A stretch of DNA of 46,203 nt from Larix sibirica (lineage: Eukaryota > Streptophyta > Pinopsida > Pinales > Pinaceae): assembly GCA_004151065.3 (NCBI GenBank), contig NWUY0300109873.1, forward strand, positions 1 through 46,203, read 5' to 3'. Below, in pieces: positions 16,312-24,461 of the stretch. Numbering within the stretch: position 1 is the first letter of the stretch; each line of letters starts with the position of its first letter. A program made the position numbers and the translations under genes. The notes below the pieces were generated by a model. It was given only the letters and a program-made list of their open reading frames with translations, had not been told where the DNA came from and did no database searches.

Positions 16312-17237
16312 CGTGAAATTCTCTCTGCCAGAGACGCCTGATCAGCGGCGTCGAGTCTTAAGCTATTGAGCTGAGTTTCCCATGTCTGGCCGTGCGAGTC
16401 ACCGCTATGGACGATTCTAGATACCTGATAAACACCCTCGCCAATTGACCTAGGGATTTCATTGAAATAAGCACCGGAGAATGCGAATTCGGGTGCCAGG
16501 GATTCAATCTGAATCTTTCTGCCTAGTTGAACAATTGGATTGAGAGCTACGCGCACATTTACCTCGGTATCCGTGACGATTGGCGAGCCTTTCATGCCTG
16601 TTCTAGCCGAGAAGACAAACATGTCACCTTCGACTTGATATCCGTTTCTCAGGATCACAGTCACGTTGTTTTCCACGGCCCATGTAAAATCGAAGCTTTT
16701 TTGAAGCTTGTTCAGGATCTTAATTGGGTCGCCTTGCAGGACCGATCCTCTGGCTCTTGTCGGCAGGTCACCGAAATCTCCGTGGAATATCACTGGATTA
16801 CCAATCGCCTGCGCGCATGAACGAATGATGTCTACTGCGCTGGCAGACGGTCCAAGGCTTTGGTTGACGGTGTTGAATGTCGCGGCTTTGTCGCTGCTCC
16901 TGCAAAACAGCTTGATACCCCTCGTGCCGCTATTTCCTACCGGAATCCTTTGGACGTTGATAACCTCGCCCTTGAATATCGGACCAAAAAGTTCCCTGTA
17001 TCCAGCCTGAAGGGTTACCGAGCGCCATTTATCAAATACAGCCTCTTCGGTTTCCCTTTTCAGGTTGTATATACTTATTTCAGCGAAACTCAGGTACCCA
17101 CCGATTTCATGTTGAACCAAGAAGCTAATCCGCAGCGCCTGACCATTATTATAGGCATCGTCGCGCATCTGGATATCCAGATATTCTGCGCTGTTGCCCA
17201 GTTGTAACTGATAACGCCTGCCAAAAATCTCAGACAT
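16308..17237 (-). CDS. baseplate hub protein
   Basis: A 309-residue protein between the spike and the plug. It has 'RNGYQVEGDMFVFSARTGMKGSPIVTD' in its C-terminal half, a pattern like the hub proteins related to gp27/P2 D that hold the spike. The N-terminal part FGRRYQLQLGNSAEYLDIQMRD resembles the same group. The hub call rests on gene order and pattern. Confidence 0.7.
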   Translation of the reverse strand: MSEIFGRRYQLQLGNSAEYLDIQMRDDAYNNGQALRISFLVQHEIGGYLSFAEISIYNLKRETEEAVFDKWRSVTLQAGYRELFGPIFKGEVINVQRIPVGNSGTRGIKLFCRSSDKAATFNTVNQSLGPSASAVDIIRSCAQAIGNPVIFHGDFGDLPTRARGSVLQGDPIKILNKLQKSFDFTWAVENNVTVILRNGYQVEGDMFVFSARTGMKGSPIVTDTEVNVRVALNPIVQLGRKIQIESLAPEFAFSGAYFNEIPRSIGEGVYQVSRIVHSGDSHGQTWETQLNSLRLDAADQASLAERISR

Positions 17238-17535
17238 TGGACCATACCAATTGGTTATCTATCCCAAGGTTGTCAGGCGTGGGAGCGTCTCCACTCATTA
17301 CCAGCGTGCCAAAACCTTCAGTCGTTGAGCCCGGGTATAGGCCTGAAAACATATCCACACCTATATGCAGCGGCCTTCCAGCGGTCAAAAGCTCATTATT
17401 TGAACGCCTGATATCCATCCGGAAATATCCATATCGCTGCTGCCACTGGAGCTTGAACAGGAACACATTGGCGCCCAGTTGTGCTGAGAAAGTCTGCGCG
17501 GGCACTGCGATAAGGGAGATTCTATAGCTTGGCAT
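17230..17535 (-). CDS. baseplate plug protein
   Basis: A 101-residue beta-rich protein with WQQRYGYFRMDI near residue 32 and RPLHIGVDMF near 53. Short proteins of this type, found between hub and Dit-like genes, are baseplate plugs (DUF6983, as in cyanophage Pam3). Eight-base overlap with the hub gene. Confidence 0.7.
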   Translation of the reverse strand: MPSYRISLIAVPAQTFSAQLGANVFLFKLQWQQRYGYFRMDIRRSNNELLTAGRPLHIGVDMFSGLYPGSTTEGFGTLVMSGDAPTPDNLGIDNQLVWSNV

Positions 17536-18158
17536 TAAGGCACCAGTTCTGTGTTAACGCTTCCGCGAGAGGTACTAGGCGCAGCCTGATTCTCAGATGG
17601 ATCTAGTGCGGGCAATTGATCGCGACTTTGAATGCCAGTCTGCACCAGTCGAGTATAAACCGTGTTCAGCTGTCTAAGCTCTGCGATGAATATTAGACCA
17701 TCTTCGTTTTCTGGGTTTCTGCGGTAATCTAGGCGAATCAAGACCATGTCATCCAGCACTTCAAGGCCGTTATCAACGCTGAAGCGCTCAGTTGTGATCA
17801 TCAGTTCGTTAAGAGCCGAGATTGCAGCTGCGGCGCGGGTAGATTCGTCGCCGGCCAAAAGGTATGCAGCTACGCCACCGATTAAGCCGCCCGCCACGCC
17901 GCCTACTGCGCTACCAATCAGGCCAGCACCAATCAGGCCGATATCATCAAGACCAAAGCCTAAAGGAGTGTTGGAAATCGCCCCGGTCATAATGTATCGG
18001 TTTGGGTTGATAATCCTGTGGTCATTGACGTTTGCGCCAAACTCCACGGGATATTCGGTCAGGGTAATCGATTTGCTGGTGATATTCTCCAGCTCAGCAT
18101 CAAATTCAAGACCGCCAAGATTTGGTGCTTTCTGAGTGAAAATGCTGAGCAGGGACAT
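17535..18158 (-). CDS. Dit-like tail protein
   Basis: A 207-residue protein. The N-terminal region LGGLEFDAELENITSKSITLTEYPVEFGANVNDHRI fits the Dit-like N-terminal domain of short contractile tails. A glycine/alanine-rich helix near residues 70-105 (LIGAGLIGSAVGGVAGG) follows, then a beta-rich C-terminal half. It would connect the tail tube end to the hub. Confidence 0.7.
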   Translation of the reverse strand: MSLLSIFTQKAPNLGGLEFDAELENITSKSITLTEYPVEFGANVNDHRIINPNRYIMTGAISNTPLGFGLDDIGLIGAGLIGSAVGGVAGGLIGGVAAYLLAGDESTRAAAAISALNELMITTERFSVDNGLEVLDDMVLIRLDYRRNPENEDGLIFIAELRQLNTVYTRLVQTGIQSRDQLPALDPSENQAAPSTSRGSVNTELVP

Positions 18159-18163
18159 AATAG

Positions 18164-19711
18164 TTATTTCTCGCTGCTTTTCATGTCATTCATGGTTTGG
18201 GAGGCCATCTCGCCAACCTCTTCGCGGATCACTTTTTTCACCATAGCCTCGTCAGCGCCATAGAAATTATATTGGCGGTTATCATCGCCGCGAGCTGCTA
18301 AGTTTTCTGCCCTTCCTCCGCGCAACTCTGCCTCGCCTTCGGTATCGCGTGGCCGTTCGTAATAGCGTGATACGACAGCGCCAGCCTCTACAGCCGTGGA
18401 CGCTCGGCGTAGCCGATTGCCTGCGCTCTGCTCCTTGCCTTTCGTCATCTCGTAGTCGACAAAATTTAACTGCTCTTCAAGCGATGAGCCGCGAATATCC
18501 TTGCCTGACCACGCTTTAAAGTCGGCTTGTCGATCTGGATGCCATTGAGCGGCGCCATAAGCTTTCCCGCTGTCACCTACCGCTGTAGGATCTAGGCGGG
18601 ATTCGGCATCGAGATTGGCTACAATCCCGGCTGCCTGGTTGCGAGTCCAGCCTTTCTTTTGAAAGTGCTGGATGGCTAACTCGGTCATGTCTCTGCCGCC
18701 CTCGGCCTCGATACGCTTGCGCACAATCTCATCTTCGCCGCTATTCAGGCTGGATGAATACAGGAGCGCGCCAAGGCCGCCAGCGGCAACGCCAAGCAGG
18801 CTAGCCCCACCGGTTGCTGCGGCTGATCCTGCCGCGCCAGCTGCTGCGCCACCACCAACAAGAGCCCTAAGAGCGGCGAGCCCTTTAAGCGCGCCCGAGC
18901 CACCCATAAGCAGTAGCGCGGCAGTGACCAGCTCAATATTCTCGGCAACGCCACCGAAAAACTCCTTGAGACCAGAGTCGATCAGGTCTTTATTTGCTAC
19001 GTAAAATTCATTGAAGTTCTTCACCATCTCAGTGATAGCAGGAGTCAGCTCACCACCGATAATGCGCCCCATGGATTTAAATACTTCCTCACTATCCATA
19101 AGGGCGCGATTCAGCTCTTGCGCATCTTCCGTCTGCTCTTTGGTCAGAAGGTTGTATTGGGAGGCTGCTTTGAATTGCCCTTCAATTGCAGCCCTACCGC
19201 TTGATAGAAGCCTGATTTGGGCGTCATCCAGGCCAAGCGCTCTACCAGCCTGAACTTGCTGAACCTTGTTCATTTGCGAGAATGCATCTGACAAGTCAAG
19301 GATTGCATCTGTAGTGCTTTTAGCGCCGGTAACCGTGCGCGGATCCACGCCAAAACGAGCTACCTCACCCATCCATCCAGTATTACCGGTGATTGGTGAC
19401 GCCATGAGGTTCTGAATATTCTTCAGCATCCCAAATGCATCTGCCGCCTGGCCGCCTTGGCGCTGCAATGCATAGCCGAGCTTTTGCACGTTTTCGGCTG
19501 CGGTGCCATTTAGACGATTGAAATTCTCAAGCTCTGATCCGGCATTTTTGAAGTCGGTGACTACCTTTTCAATGCCAAGTTTTGCGGCAAGAGTGGCGCC
19601 AAGTTGCAGGGCGCTTTTCGATATGCCATCGAATGCAGCCGACCCTTGGTCAAAGCTTTTCTTGTCGACCTGAAGGCCGAGGCCGATCATGAACTGTTCT
19701 AGTACGCGCAC
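18164..19711 (-). CDS. tape measure protein with tail-lysozyme domain
   Basis: A 515-residue protein; this length implies a short tail. The N-terminal part is helical, and a glycine/alanine-rich membrane-like stretch lies near residues 265-320. Residues about 345-450 read as a phage tail lysozyme (IQHFQKKGWTRNQAAGIVANL, AAQWHPDRQADFKAW, QLNFVDYEM), which would cut peptidoglycan as DNA enters. The start is GTG, chosen because GAGGG lies seven bases upstream. It has its own promoter (19736-19744) after a terminator. Confidence 0.85.
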   Translation of the reverse strand: MRVLEQFMIGLGLQVDKKSFDQGSAAFDGISKSALQLGATLAAKLGIEKVVTDFKNAGSELENFNRLNGTAAENVQKLGYALQRQGGQAADAFGMLKNIQNLMASPITGNTGWMGEVARFGVDPRTVTGAKSTTDAILDLSDAFSQMNKVQQVQAGRALGLDDAQIRLLSSGRAAIEGQFKAASQYNLLTKEQTEDAQELNRALMDSEEVFKSMGRIIGGELTPAITEMVKNFNEFYVANKDLIDSGLKEFFGGVAENIELVTAALLLMGGSGALKGLAALRALVGGGAAAGAAGSAAATGGASLLGVAAGGLGALLYSSSLNSGEDEIVRKRIEAEGGRDMTELAIQHFQKKGWTRNQAAGIVANLDAESRLDPTAVGDSGKAYGAAQWHPDRQADFKAWSGKDIRGSSLEEQLNFVDYEMTKGKEQSAGNRLRRASTAVEAGAVVSRYYERPRDTEGEAELRGGRAENLAARGDDNRQYNFYGADEAMVKKVIREEVGEMASQTMNDMKSSEK

Positions 19712-19735
19712 TTTTAGCCCTCGACTGTTAAGCCA

Positions 19736-19744
19736 ATTCTAACA
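19736..19744 (-). promoter_or_regulatory. late promoter, extended -10 (tape measure)
   Basis: On the minus strand TGTTAGAAT reads as an extended -10 box (TG, one base, TAGAAT). The gene start lies 25 bases downstream and the terminator at 19750-19770 lies just upstream. The same TGnTAnnAT box recurs at similar distances before the terminase, tailspike, holin and DUF4054 units. Confidence 0.6.
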
Positions 19745-19749
19745 GTAAA

Positions 19750-19770
19750 AAGCCCGCACTAGGCGGGCTT
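19750..19770 (-). terminator. terminator between chaperone and tape measure
   Basis: On the minus strand AAGCCCGC...GCGGGCTT forms an eight-pair stem followed by TTTTT. The stop codon of the frameshifted chaperone product lies in the loop. It would end the head-to-tail message before the tape-measure promoter. Confidence 0.8.
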
Positions 19771-20393
19771 GGATTCTTCATCCATCTTTCTACGATCATG
19801 AAGCATTTCATCTAGAACAAGATTGAATTTCTTCACATCGCCAAGTGTGTATGTGCCATCACACAGCTGTTGCCAGGTACATAACGAAGGGCATACGCCG
19901 TTTATCCCTGTGCAGGGTCGCCAGAGGAACCAGTCGATGGCTGGGTTGGTTCTTGGTCCTGCTTCTCCTGATCCTCGGTGGTAGCGGTAGAGCTGCGGAA
20001 GAGGCTCAGGAGTCCCGTAAAATCCGCGAAGTTCACCCCTAAAGCCAGAACAGCCAGCTTGATGTAGTCCTGCATGCGACCCTGAAAGGTGTTCAGTGTA
20101 ACCATAGATCCGTCAGAGACTAGCGAGACCTTGCCCAGAATCAGATCAAGAATTCGGTTAAAGTCGTGCTCAGGGATGCGAGCCATCAGGGTTCCCATAA
20201 TGCCTAGCGCAGCAGTATCCGCGCCAGTGCCAGAGAATCGCGCCATGGAGACTTGTTGCAGCGCCGCCTCCATGCCGTAATGCGCAAGCAAATACATCAC
20301 GGAGCGCTGATCCTTTGCGGAGGCCATCGCTACCTTATACTCGACGCCATCCATTTCAACAGTCTTGATTAGGTCCGCTGCATTCAATGTCAT
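19759..20393 (-). CDS. tail assembly chaperone, -1 frameshift product
   Basis: The short chaperone gene continues in the -1 frame to a stop at 19759. The -1 frame stays open from upstream of about 20060. It encodes a protein-like extension, with YGTPEPLPQLYR, IDWFLWRP and CTWQQLCDGTYTLGDVKKF as recognisable chaperone pieces. Expected product about 211 residues if slippage occurs at the TTTT run at 20019-20022. Known cases (lambda G/GT and similar) show that the two products assist assembly around the tape measure. No canonical heptamer was found, so the exact slip site is inferred. Confidence 0.65.
19902..20393 (-). CDS. tail assembly chaperone, short product
   Basis: A 163-residue protein encoded between the tube gene and the tape measure, the usual place of tail assembly chaperones. 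Its first 125 residues are helical and ordered. The last 38 are low-complexity (STATTEDQEKQDQEPTQPST and after), because the same DNA is also used in the -1 frame. TAATG-type overlap with the tube gene. Confidence 0.75.
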   Translation of the reverse strand: MTLNAADLIKTVEMDGVEYKVAMASAKDQRSVMYLLAHYGMEAALQQVSMARFSGTGADTAALGIMGTLMARIPEHDFNRILDLILGKVSLVSDGSMVTLNTFQGRMQDYIKLAVLALGVNFADFTGLLSLFRSSTATTEDQEKQDQEPTQPSTGSSGDPAQG

Positions 20394-20794
20394 TGCGCTA
20401 CATGCCTGTTGAATTCAAGTACAAAGGTGGCGTCGTTCATGCCTGGACCTGCGCGACCCATAGATTTTGGCGTTACGATTACGCCCTCGGAGAACACAGC
20501 ACCCTCAAGGCCAGTAAGGCTAGCATAGGTGCCAGACATCTCGGTGCGCGCATTGTGTGCAGCCTGCAAGGCCAAGGCCTGAGGACTGCCAGGCATAAGG
20601 TTTAGCGTTACCCGGAGCCCTGGGTTTTTGCGGTGAAAGCGCACGGCATTACCGCCGAGGCCTCGACTCAAAACGGCGCCAGGATCGATCTGCTCAATAA
20701 CCAGAGGCGGGTCACTCCGCCCCCAATCACTGACGGCGCCGACAGCCGTGATAACGATGATGCAATTCTCTGCGGAAAGATCAGCAAGTGCCAT
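20390..20794 (-). CDS. tail tube protein
   Basis: A 134-residue protein located after the sheath gene, like tube proteins of small contractile phages (DUF3277 type). The sequence is beta-rich, with LRVTLNLMPGSPQALALQAAHNARTEMSG near 57-86 and a C-terminal strand FVLEFNRHVA. It would polymerise inside the sheath. Confidence 0.75.
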   Translation of the reverse strand: MALADLSAENCIIVITAVGAVSDWGRSDPPLVIEQIDPGAVLSRGLGGNAVRFHRKNPGLRVTLNLMPGSPQALALQAAHNARTEMSGTYASLTGLEGAVFSEGVIVTPKSMGRAGPGMNDATFVLEFNRHVAQ

Positions 20795-20817
20795 TGTGGC
20801 GCCCCTTTAGATAATGG

Positions 20818-21948
20818 TTATTCGACATCCACAATCACGTCGACGGCATGAATGGCGCCTGCGCGGTAAATCCGCATCAGAATTGGGGCCGACTTGCGCG
20901 CTGCGCGATCCGCATCACTCAGGTCGAGAATATCGTTAGGTACGGTCAGAATTTCGTAGCCTGCGGTGAGCTTGGTTTTGCCGTCATCTGGATCAAGGTA
21001 GTTGCGAGCGCCCAGATAGCCGTTAGCGATGAACTGTTGGCCGACCTGATTGGCGGCATTGATCAGCTCTAGCTCACCTTCGGGGGTTTGCTTGAGTTTG
21101 GCAACCTGATTGGCTAGGGTGTTGTACAGGGCTACGGTCAGGTAATTGACGAACGCGTCCAAGTTGAAGACATCATCAATGAACTCGCCGTATGTCGAGG
21201 TAGTCTTGCTGTTGATGACTCGACCATTATCGACTTGGCCGCCAGTCTCTACCTTGGTGTAGAAAACTGCGCCCTTGGCTTTTAGCGCGCCATAGGCGGT
21301 GGTATTAAGGTTTTCCGCATCAATACCTGGCAGTTTTTTGAACTCGCCGGTAATGGTCGTATCGTTAGCGCTGAAGTTTACTCGGCTAAACACGGCTGCC
21401 AGCTCAAAACCGGCATATTTGGCAGTTGCATGGCTCAGGATGAATGCGCGGCGATTACCCTGGGTTACCGAGCGACTAACAATGTCGGTACTTACGGCGG
21501 GATCGCGAACGTTGGCATCGTTGCTGGTGAAGGCAAAGAACTTGCCAGCAGCATCCGCCGCAGCCTCGATTGCCAGGACTGCGGTTAGGTCGGCACGAAC
21601 GCTACTATCAAATTCGAACCAGTAGAACCAGATGCCTTTGCTGATCGCGTCATTCAGGGACTCGACTGGAGTGTCATTCTCGATACGGCGATAAACGCGC
21701 AAGGTCTTTGGCTTTGGAATAGCGCTAAACCAAGCCTGGGCCGCAAGGTATGTATCGCTTGCAATGTTGAAGTCAACAGCCACCTCAACGGCGCTGCCGT
21801 AATCACGGTAAGAACCTTGCGTGAAGGCGGTTACGGTAGTGTCGTCAAAATCGGCGAAAAACATACCTGCGCCAAAGTTGGCTGTGCCTAAACCGGCCGC
21901 AGAAATGCGCGTCTCAATACTAATTATCTGTTCAGCCGGATAAGCCAT
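20818..21948 (-). CDS. tail sheath protein (DUF3383-like)
   Basis: A 376-residue protein with PKTLRVYRRIENDTPVESLNDAI and a C-terminal domain (LTAGYEILTVPNDILDLSDADRA). It matches DUF3383 sheath proteins in size and place between neck and tube genes. It makes the contractile outer sheath. Overlaps the neck gene by 17 bases. Confidence 0.85.
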   Translation of the reverse strand: MAYPAEQIISIETRISAAGLGTANFGAGMFFADFDDTTVTAFTQGSYRDYGSAVEVAVDFNIASDTYLAAQAWFSAIPKPKTLRVYRRIENDTPVESLNDAISKGIWFYWFEFDSSVRADLTAVLAIEAAADAAGKFFAFTSNDANVRDPAVSTDIVSRSVTQGNRRAFILSHATAKYAGFELAAVFSRVNFSANDTTITGEFKKLPGIDAENLNTTAYGALKAKGAVFYTKVETGGQVDNGRVINSKTTSTYGEFIDDVFNLDAFVNYLTVALYNTLANQVAKLKQTPEGELELINAANQVGQQFIANGYLGARNYLDPDDGKTKLTAGYEILTVPNDILDLSDADRAARKSAPILMRIYRAGAIHAVDVIVDVE

Positions 21949-22489
21949 TTACCTGCCCCTGAGTTAGAACAATCTGGTTTTCGTTCTCTACCGCGTATTC
22001 TACGCGATAAATACGGTTGACTCTATCTTCTACCAAATCCTCATGGTAGAGGTGAATTTCTATTTGTGAGCGCTCTTCCTGGCTTCCGGAATAAAGCCCG
22101 GTCAGGTTGTTTGGTGGGGTAGTGCGAGTCCACCCCATCTTATTCGTGCGTAAGATCTGCTTAACTGGCTCTCGTTTATTCGCCTCAAAGAGAGCGGCTG
22201 CATAGTCCATCGAGCGAGCGCGGTAGAAATTGATGCTGAATTGCAGAACCATTTGGCTTCGGGTTTGATCAAGGATGTCATCGTATTGCGCAGGGTCATC
22301 CAGTGATGGTGCGCTACGCTGCGATTTCATAGCTTGACCCCATCCCGTAGGGTTTTGCAGGCGAATAGAGCAATAGCTGCCAGCTGGGGCTGAGAAGTTC
22401 TGATCTACACTGACCATATTGGCGGGTAGGCCGGTAACGGCTACTACGATTTTCGCTACAGCCTTTGAGAGTGACTTTGAATCAATCAT
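21932..22489 (-). CDS. neck/tail terminator protein
   Basis: A 185-residue protein upstream of the sheath gene. It has an N-terminal helix (SKSLSKAVAKIVVAVTGLP), QVNFSxPxGSYCSIRL-like residues around 28-42 and a central QMVLQFSINFYRA strand. This fits the LIC_12616/gp12-like neck proteins that cap the sheath. ATGA overlap with the next gene upstream. Confidence 0.65.
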   Translation of the reverse strand: MIDSKSLSKAVAKIVVAVTGLPANMVSVDQNFSAPAGSYCSIRLQNPTGWGQAMKSQRSAPSLDDPAQYDDILDQTRSQMVLQFSINFYRARSMDYAAALFEANKREPVKQILRTNKMGWTRTTPPNNLTGLYSGSQEERSQIEIHLYHEDLVEDRVNRIYRVEYAVENENQIVLTQGQVNGLSG

Positions 22490-22905
22490 GGCGTTACCTT
22501 TGCCAGAATTGCTGCGACCTGCGCCGGATCTACGCGCACCACGGCAGCGCGGCAGAAGTTATGCCATGGTCGATAGTCGACCTGAATAGCCTTCCACCAA
22601 ATCGGATCATCCAAGCCAGGATTTACCGAGAAGATAAGGATGTCTGCCAGCTTGTCTGGTGCTGATACTTCAATGCCCTTGCCGTCATTGCGGTGCACGA
22701 TGCGAATGTCATTGATGCGTTCTCCGCCATTGGTCAGGAATTCAATCTCTCGATCACTAGCGGCCTGGATATTGGCTTGAAAGGTATCCGCATAGGTTTG
22801 AGCGTATACCGTCTCGAAATCAACGATGGTTTCGCCGTAGCGCACGAGCTGAGGCGTATGCGTGACGAATGGTGGCGATACGTGCCCCATCATATTGATG
22901 CTCAC
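22486..22905 (-). CDS. hypothetical neck/tail-completion protein
   Basis: A 139-residue protein among neck genes. It has DPIWWKAIQVDYRP near residues 100-113 and VRVDPAQVAAILAKV at the end. I do not recognise its family. Position between a 60-residue protein and the neck protein suggests a joining or completion role. Confidence 0.6.
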   Translation of the reverse strand: MSINMMGHVSPPFVTHTPQLVRYGETIVDFETVYAQTYADTFQANIQAASDREIEFLTNGGERINDIRIVHRNDGKGIEVSAPDKLADILIFSVNPGLDDPIWWKAIQVDYRPWHNFCRAAVVRVDPAQVAAILAKVTP

Positions 22906-23084
22906 GGTGCTTTAGCCCATTCAAGCAGTTGGTCATCTGTATCTGCATGTCCTGCGGTAAAGCGAAGATTAGGGCTGCTCTCCCTGGTCATGCTACGAAC
23001 AAGATCCATTTCCTCGTCGGTAAACTTGACAGACAATGGCTGGTCTTCAGCCGAATACCAGGTCTCACCAATCTTAACTTTCAT
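22902..23084 (-). CDS. small hypothetical protein in neck block
   Basis: A 60-residue protein (MKVKIGETWYSAEDQPL...). Coupled at both ends: its stop overlaps the next start and its start overlaps the preceding gene. Similar short proteins with 'IGETWY' occur between neck genes in related phages; function unknown. Confidence 0.65.
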   Translation of the reverse strand: MKVKIGETWYSAEDQPLSVKFTDEEMDLVRSMTRESSPNLRFTAGHADTDDQLLEWAKAP

Positions 23085-23581
23085 CAGATACCTTCCTCGA
23101 TAGGCTCGCGGCTATCCACGATGTCGTAGTTGATGCTTTGACGCAGCGCACCAGTATCAATAAGCGGGCTTGAGCTGCCTTTCTTTGCAATCGTGTAGGC
23201 GGCGTTAGGCGTAAATGGACCTTCTACAATCTTGCGCTGCACGTGACCCATCGCCAGCAATCCAAGACGATGCAGAAGTCTCGACATCGGTTGCGCACCA
23301 GTCACTACGCCAGGAATCTCACGCTCAACAAGACGCAGGTACTTATCTTGATTCTCTTCAATGGCTGAGCGTAGGAATGGGCGAGCCGGAATATGCCCGT
23401 CTGCGGTGCCAAATTCGTTAACCGCTGCGATAGTTGCTATCGTAAGCCCGTCTTCGTACACGCCAGCGCCTTTTGGTACACCTACATTTACTTGCAGCTC
23501 ATTGCCAAAGTTCTTCAGAAACTGATCCAGAGCTTGCTGGATTTCCTGGCGATTCAACACGGCAATAGTCGGCTTAATCAT
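23084..23581 (-). CDS. HK97 gp10-like/virion morphogenesis protein
   Basis: A 165-residue protein. The ending segment SSPLIDTGALRQSINYDIV is the hallmark of HK97-gp10 and virion morphogenesis families, which join tail to head or close the neck. The start at 23581 overlaps the stop of the DUF4054 gene; the frame's earlier starts lie inside that gene. Confidence 0.75.
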   Translation of the reverse strand: MIKPTIAVLNRQEIQQALDQFLKNFGNELQVNVGVPKGAGVYEDGLTIATIAAVNEFGTADGHIPARPFLRSAIEENQDKYLRLVEREIPGVVTGAQPMSRLLHRLGLLAMGHVQRKIVEGPFTPNAAYTIAKKGSSSPLIDTGALRQSINYDIVDSREPIEEGI

Positions 23582-24024
23582 ACGCAGATAGCTCCCATGC
23601 CAGCACGATTGCGATACTTGAGGAAGTCGATACCGTAAGGCGTCAGACTCAGCAGGTAATCCCACGCAGACGCGCCACCAGTAACAAAGCCGGGAATAGA
23701 CTGGCTTACCGACTCGTCACGCACGCTTTTGCTGGATTGCACGTAAGGCGTAGATGCGCTGCCCGTACCATTTACGGCATCGGCGCGAATCTTGTCGAAC
23801 GTCAGATTGTGAGCTGTTAGCGCGAACCATGCCATCTGCAAAATTGAGTAAGGGAAATAGGTTCCCCATCCCGAGCATCCGCAACCGCCGATGTCGCCAA
23901 TGGACACATGGAGCGCACGCAAGATGGCGGCGTCAGTCCATTTCACTGGATCGGCGAATTCAGGGTAGAAGGCGCGGAAATCAGCAACTGTGGTTAGGTC
24001 GATTGTTACGTCTGGTCTAGCCAT
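23578..24024 (-). CDS. DUF4054 head-tail protein
   Basis: A 148-residue protein: MARPDVTIDLTTVADFRAFYPEFAD at the start, CGCSGWGTYFPYSILQMAWFALTAH in the middle. This matches DUF4054, a connector-region family near the capsid gene. The start follows GAGG and the promoter box at 24050-24058. A longer in-frame reading from 24144 would run through a terminator. Confidence 0.8.
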   Translation of the reverse strand: MARPDVTIDLTTVADFRAFYPEFADPVKWTDAAILRALHVSIGDIGGCGCSGWGTYFPYSILQMAWFALTAHNLTFDKIRADAVNGTGSASTPYVQSSKSVRDESVSQSIPGFVTGGASAWDYLLSLTPYGIDFLKYRNRAGMGAICV

Positions 24025-24049
24025 GTCGGGCCTCGCGTGGAATGGGTCG

Positions 24050-24058
24050 ATTCTATCA
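24050..24058 (-). promoter_or_regulatory. late promoter, extended -10 (neck/tail unit)
   Basis: On the minus strand TGATAGAAT is a near-perfect extended -10 (TG, one base, TAGAAT, five of six matches). It lies 26 bases before the DUF4054 start and directly after the bidirectional terminator at 24075-24105. It shares CATGnTA with the boxes before the tailspike and holin. Confidence 0.65.
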
Positions 24059-24074
24059 TGATAATGACGACCAC

Positions 24075-24105
24075 AAAAAAGCCCGGACATAATCCGGGCT
24101 TTTTC
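24075..24105. terminator. bidirectional terminator after capsid block
   Basis: GCCCGGA and TCCGGGC form a stem with a five-base loop, flanked by six A residues on one side and TTTTTC on the other, so either strand ends in a U tract. On the minus strand it ends the capsid message just before the tail promoter. Confidence 0.9.
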
Positions 24106-24121
24106 TATTGCGACGTAACTA

Positions 24122-24460
24122 TTATTTCTTGGCTTTGCCAGCATCGGCCAAGGCCGATTCAGCGGTATCGGCGCGCAGCTTTTCCTGACCCAAAGAATCC
24201 GAAAGCTCTTCGTTTTTCGCGGTCAGTTCATGCACTGCATTTTCCAGGGCGGTCAACTGCTTGCGCAGATCAGCCACATCTGCCGACTCATCTACCGGGC
24301 GCACCTCACCATCGACTACATAACCGGCTTCGTAGAAGATGTCGCCTTTGAGAATGGATGGATCAACCGAGGCGGACTTACCCGCCTCGATTACAGTGCC
24401 ATCATTCAGCGTTACTGGGTTTTTGCTGACATTGGTCACAAGCTTGTTTTTAGCGGTCAT
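24122..24460 (-). CDS. coiled-coil protein after capsid gene
   Basis: A 112-residue protein. The first half has DGTVIEAGKSASVDP-like beta residues; the second half (DLRKQLTALENAVHELTAKNEELSDSL) is a clear coiled coil ending in Ala/Lys. Last gene of the capsid unit. Function unknown; a decoration or scaffold role is possible. Confidence 0.6.
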   Translation of the reverse strand: MTAKNKLVTNVSKNPVTLNDGTVIEAGKSASVDPSILKGDIFYEAGYVVDGEVRPVDESADVADLRKQLTALENAVHELTAKNEELSDSLGQEKLRADTAESALADAGKAKK

Positions 24461-24461
24461 A

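Noticed and set aside
19902-19904. Slippage at the GGA-TAA end of the short chaperone
   Set aside because: Glycine tRNA could re-pair, but the conserved-looking -1 sequence IDWFLWRP lies upstream of this point, so slippage must occur earlier.
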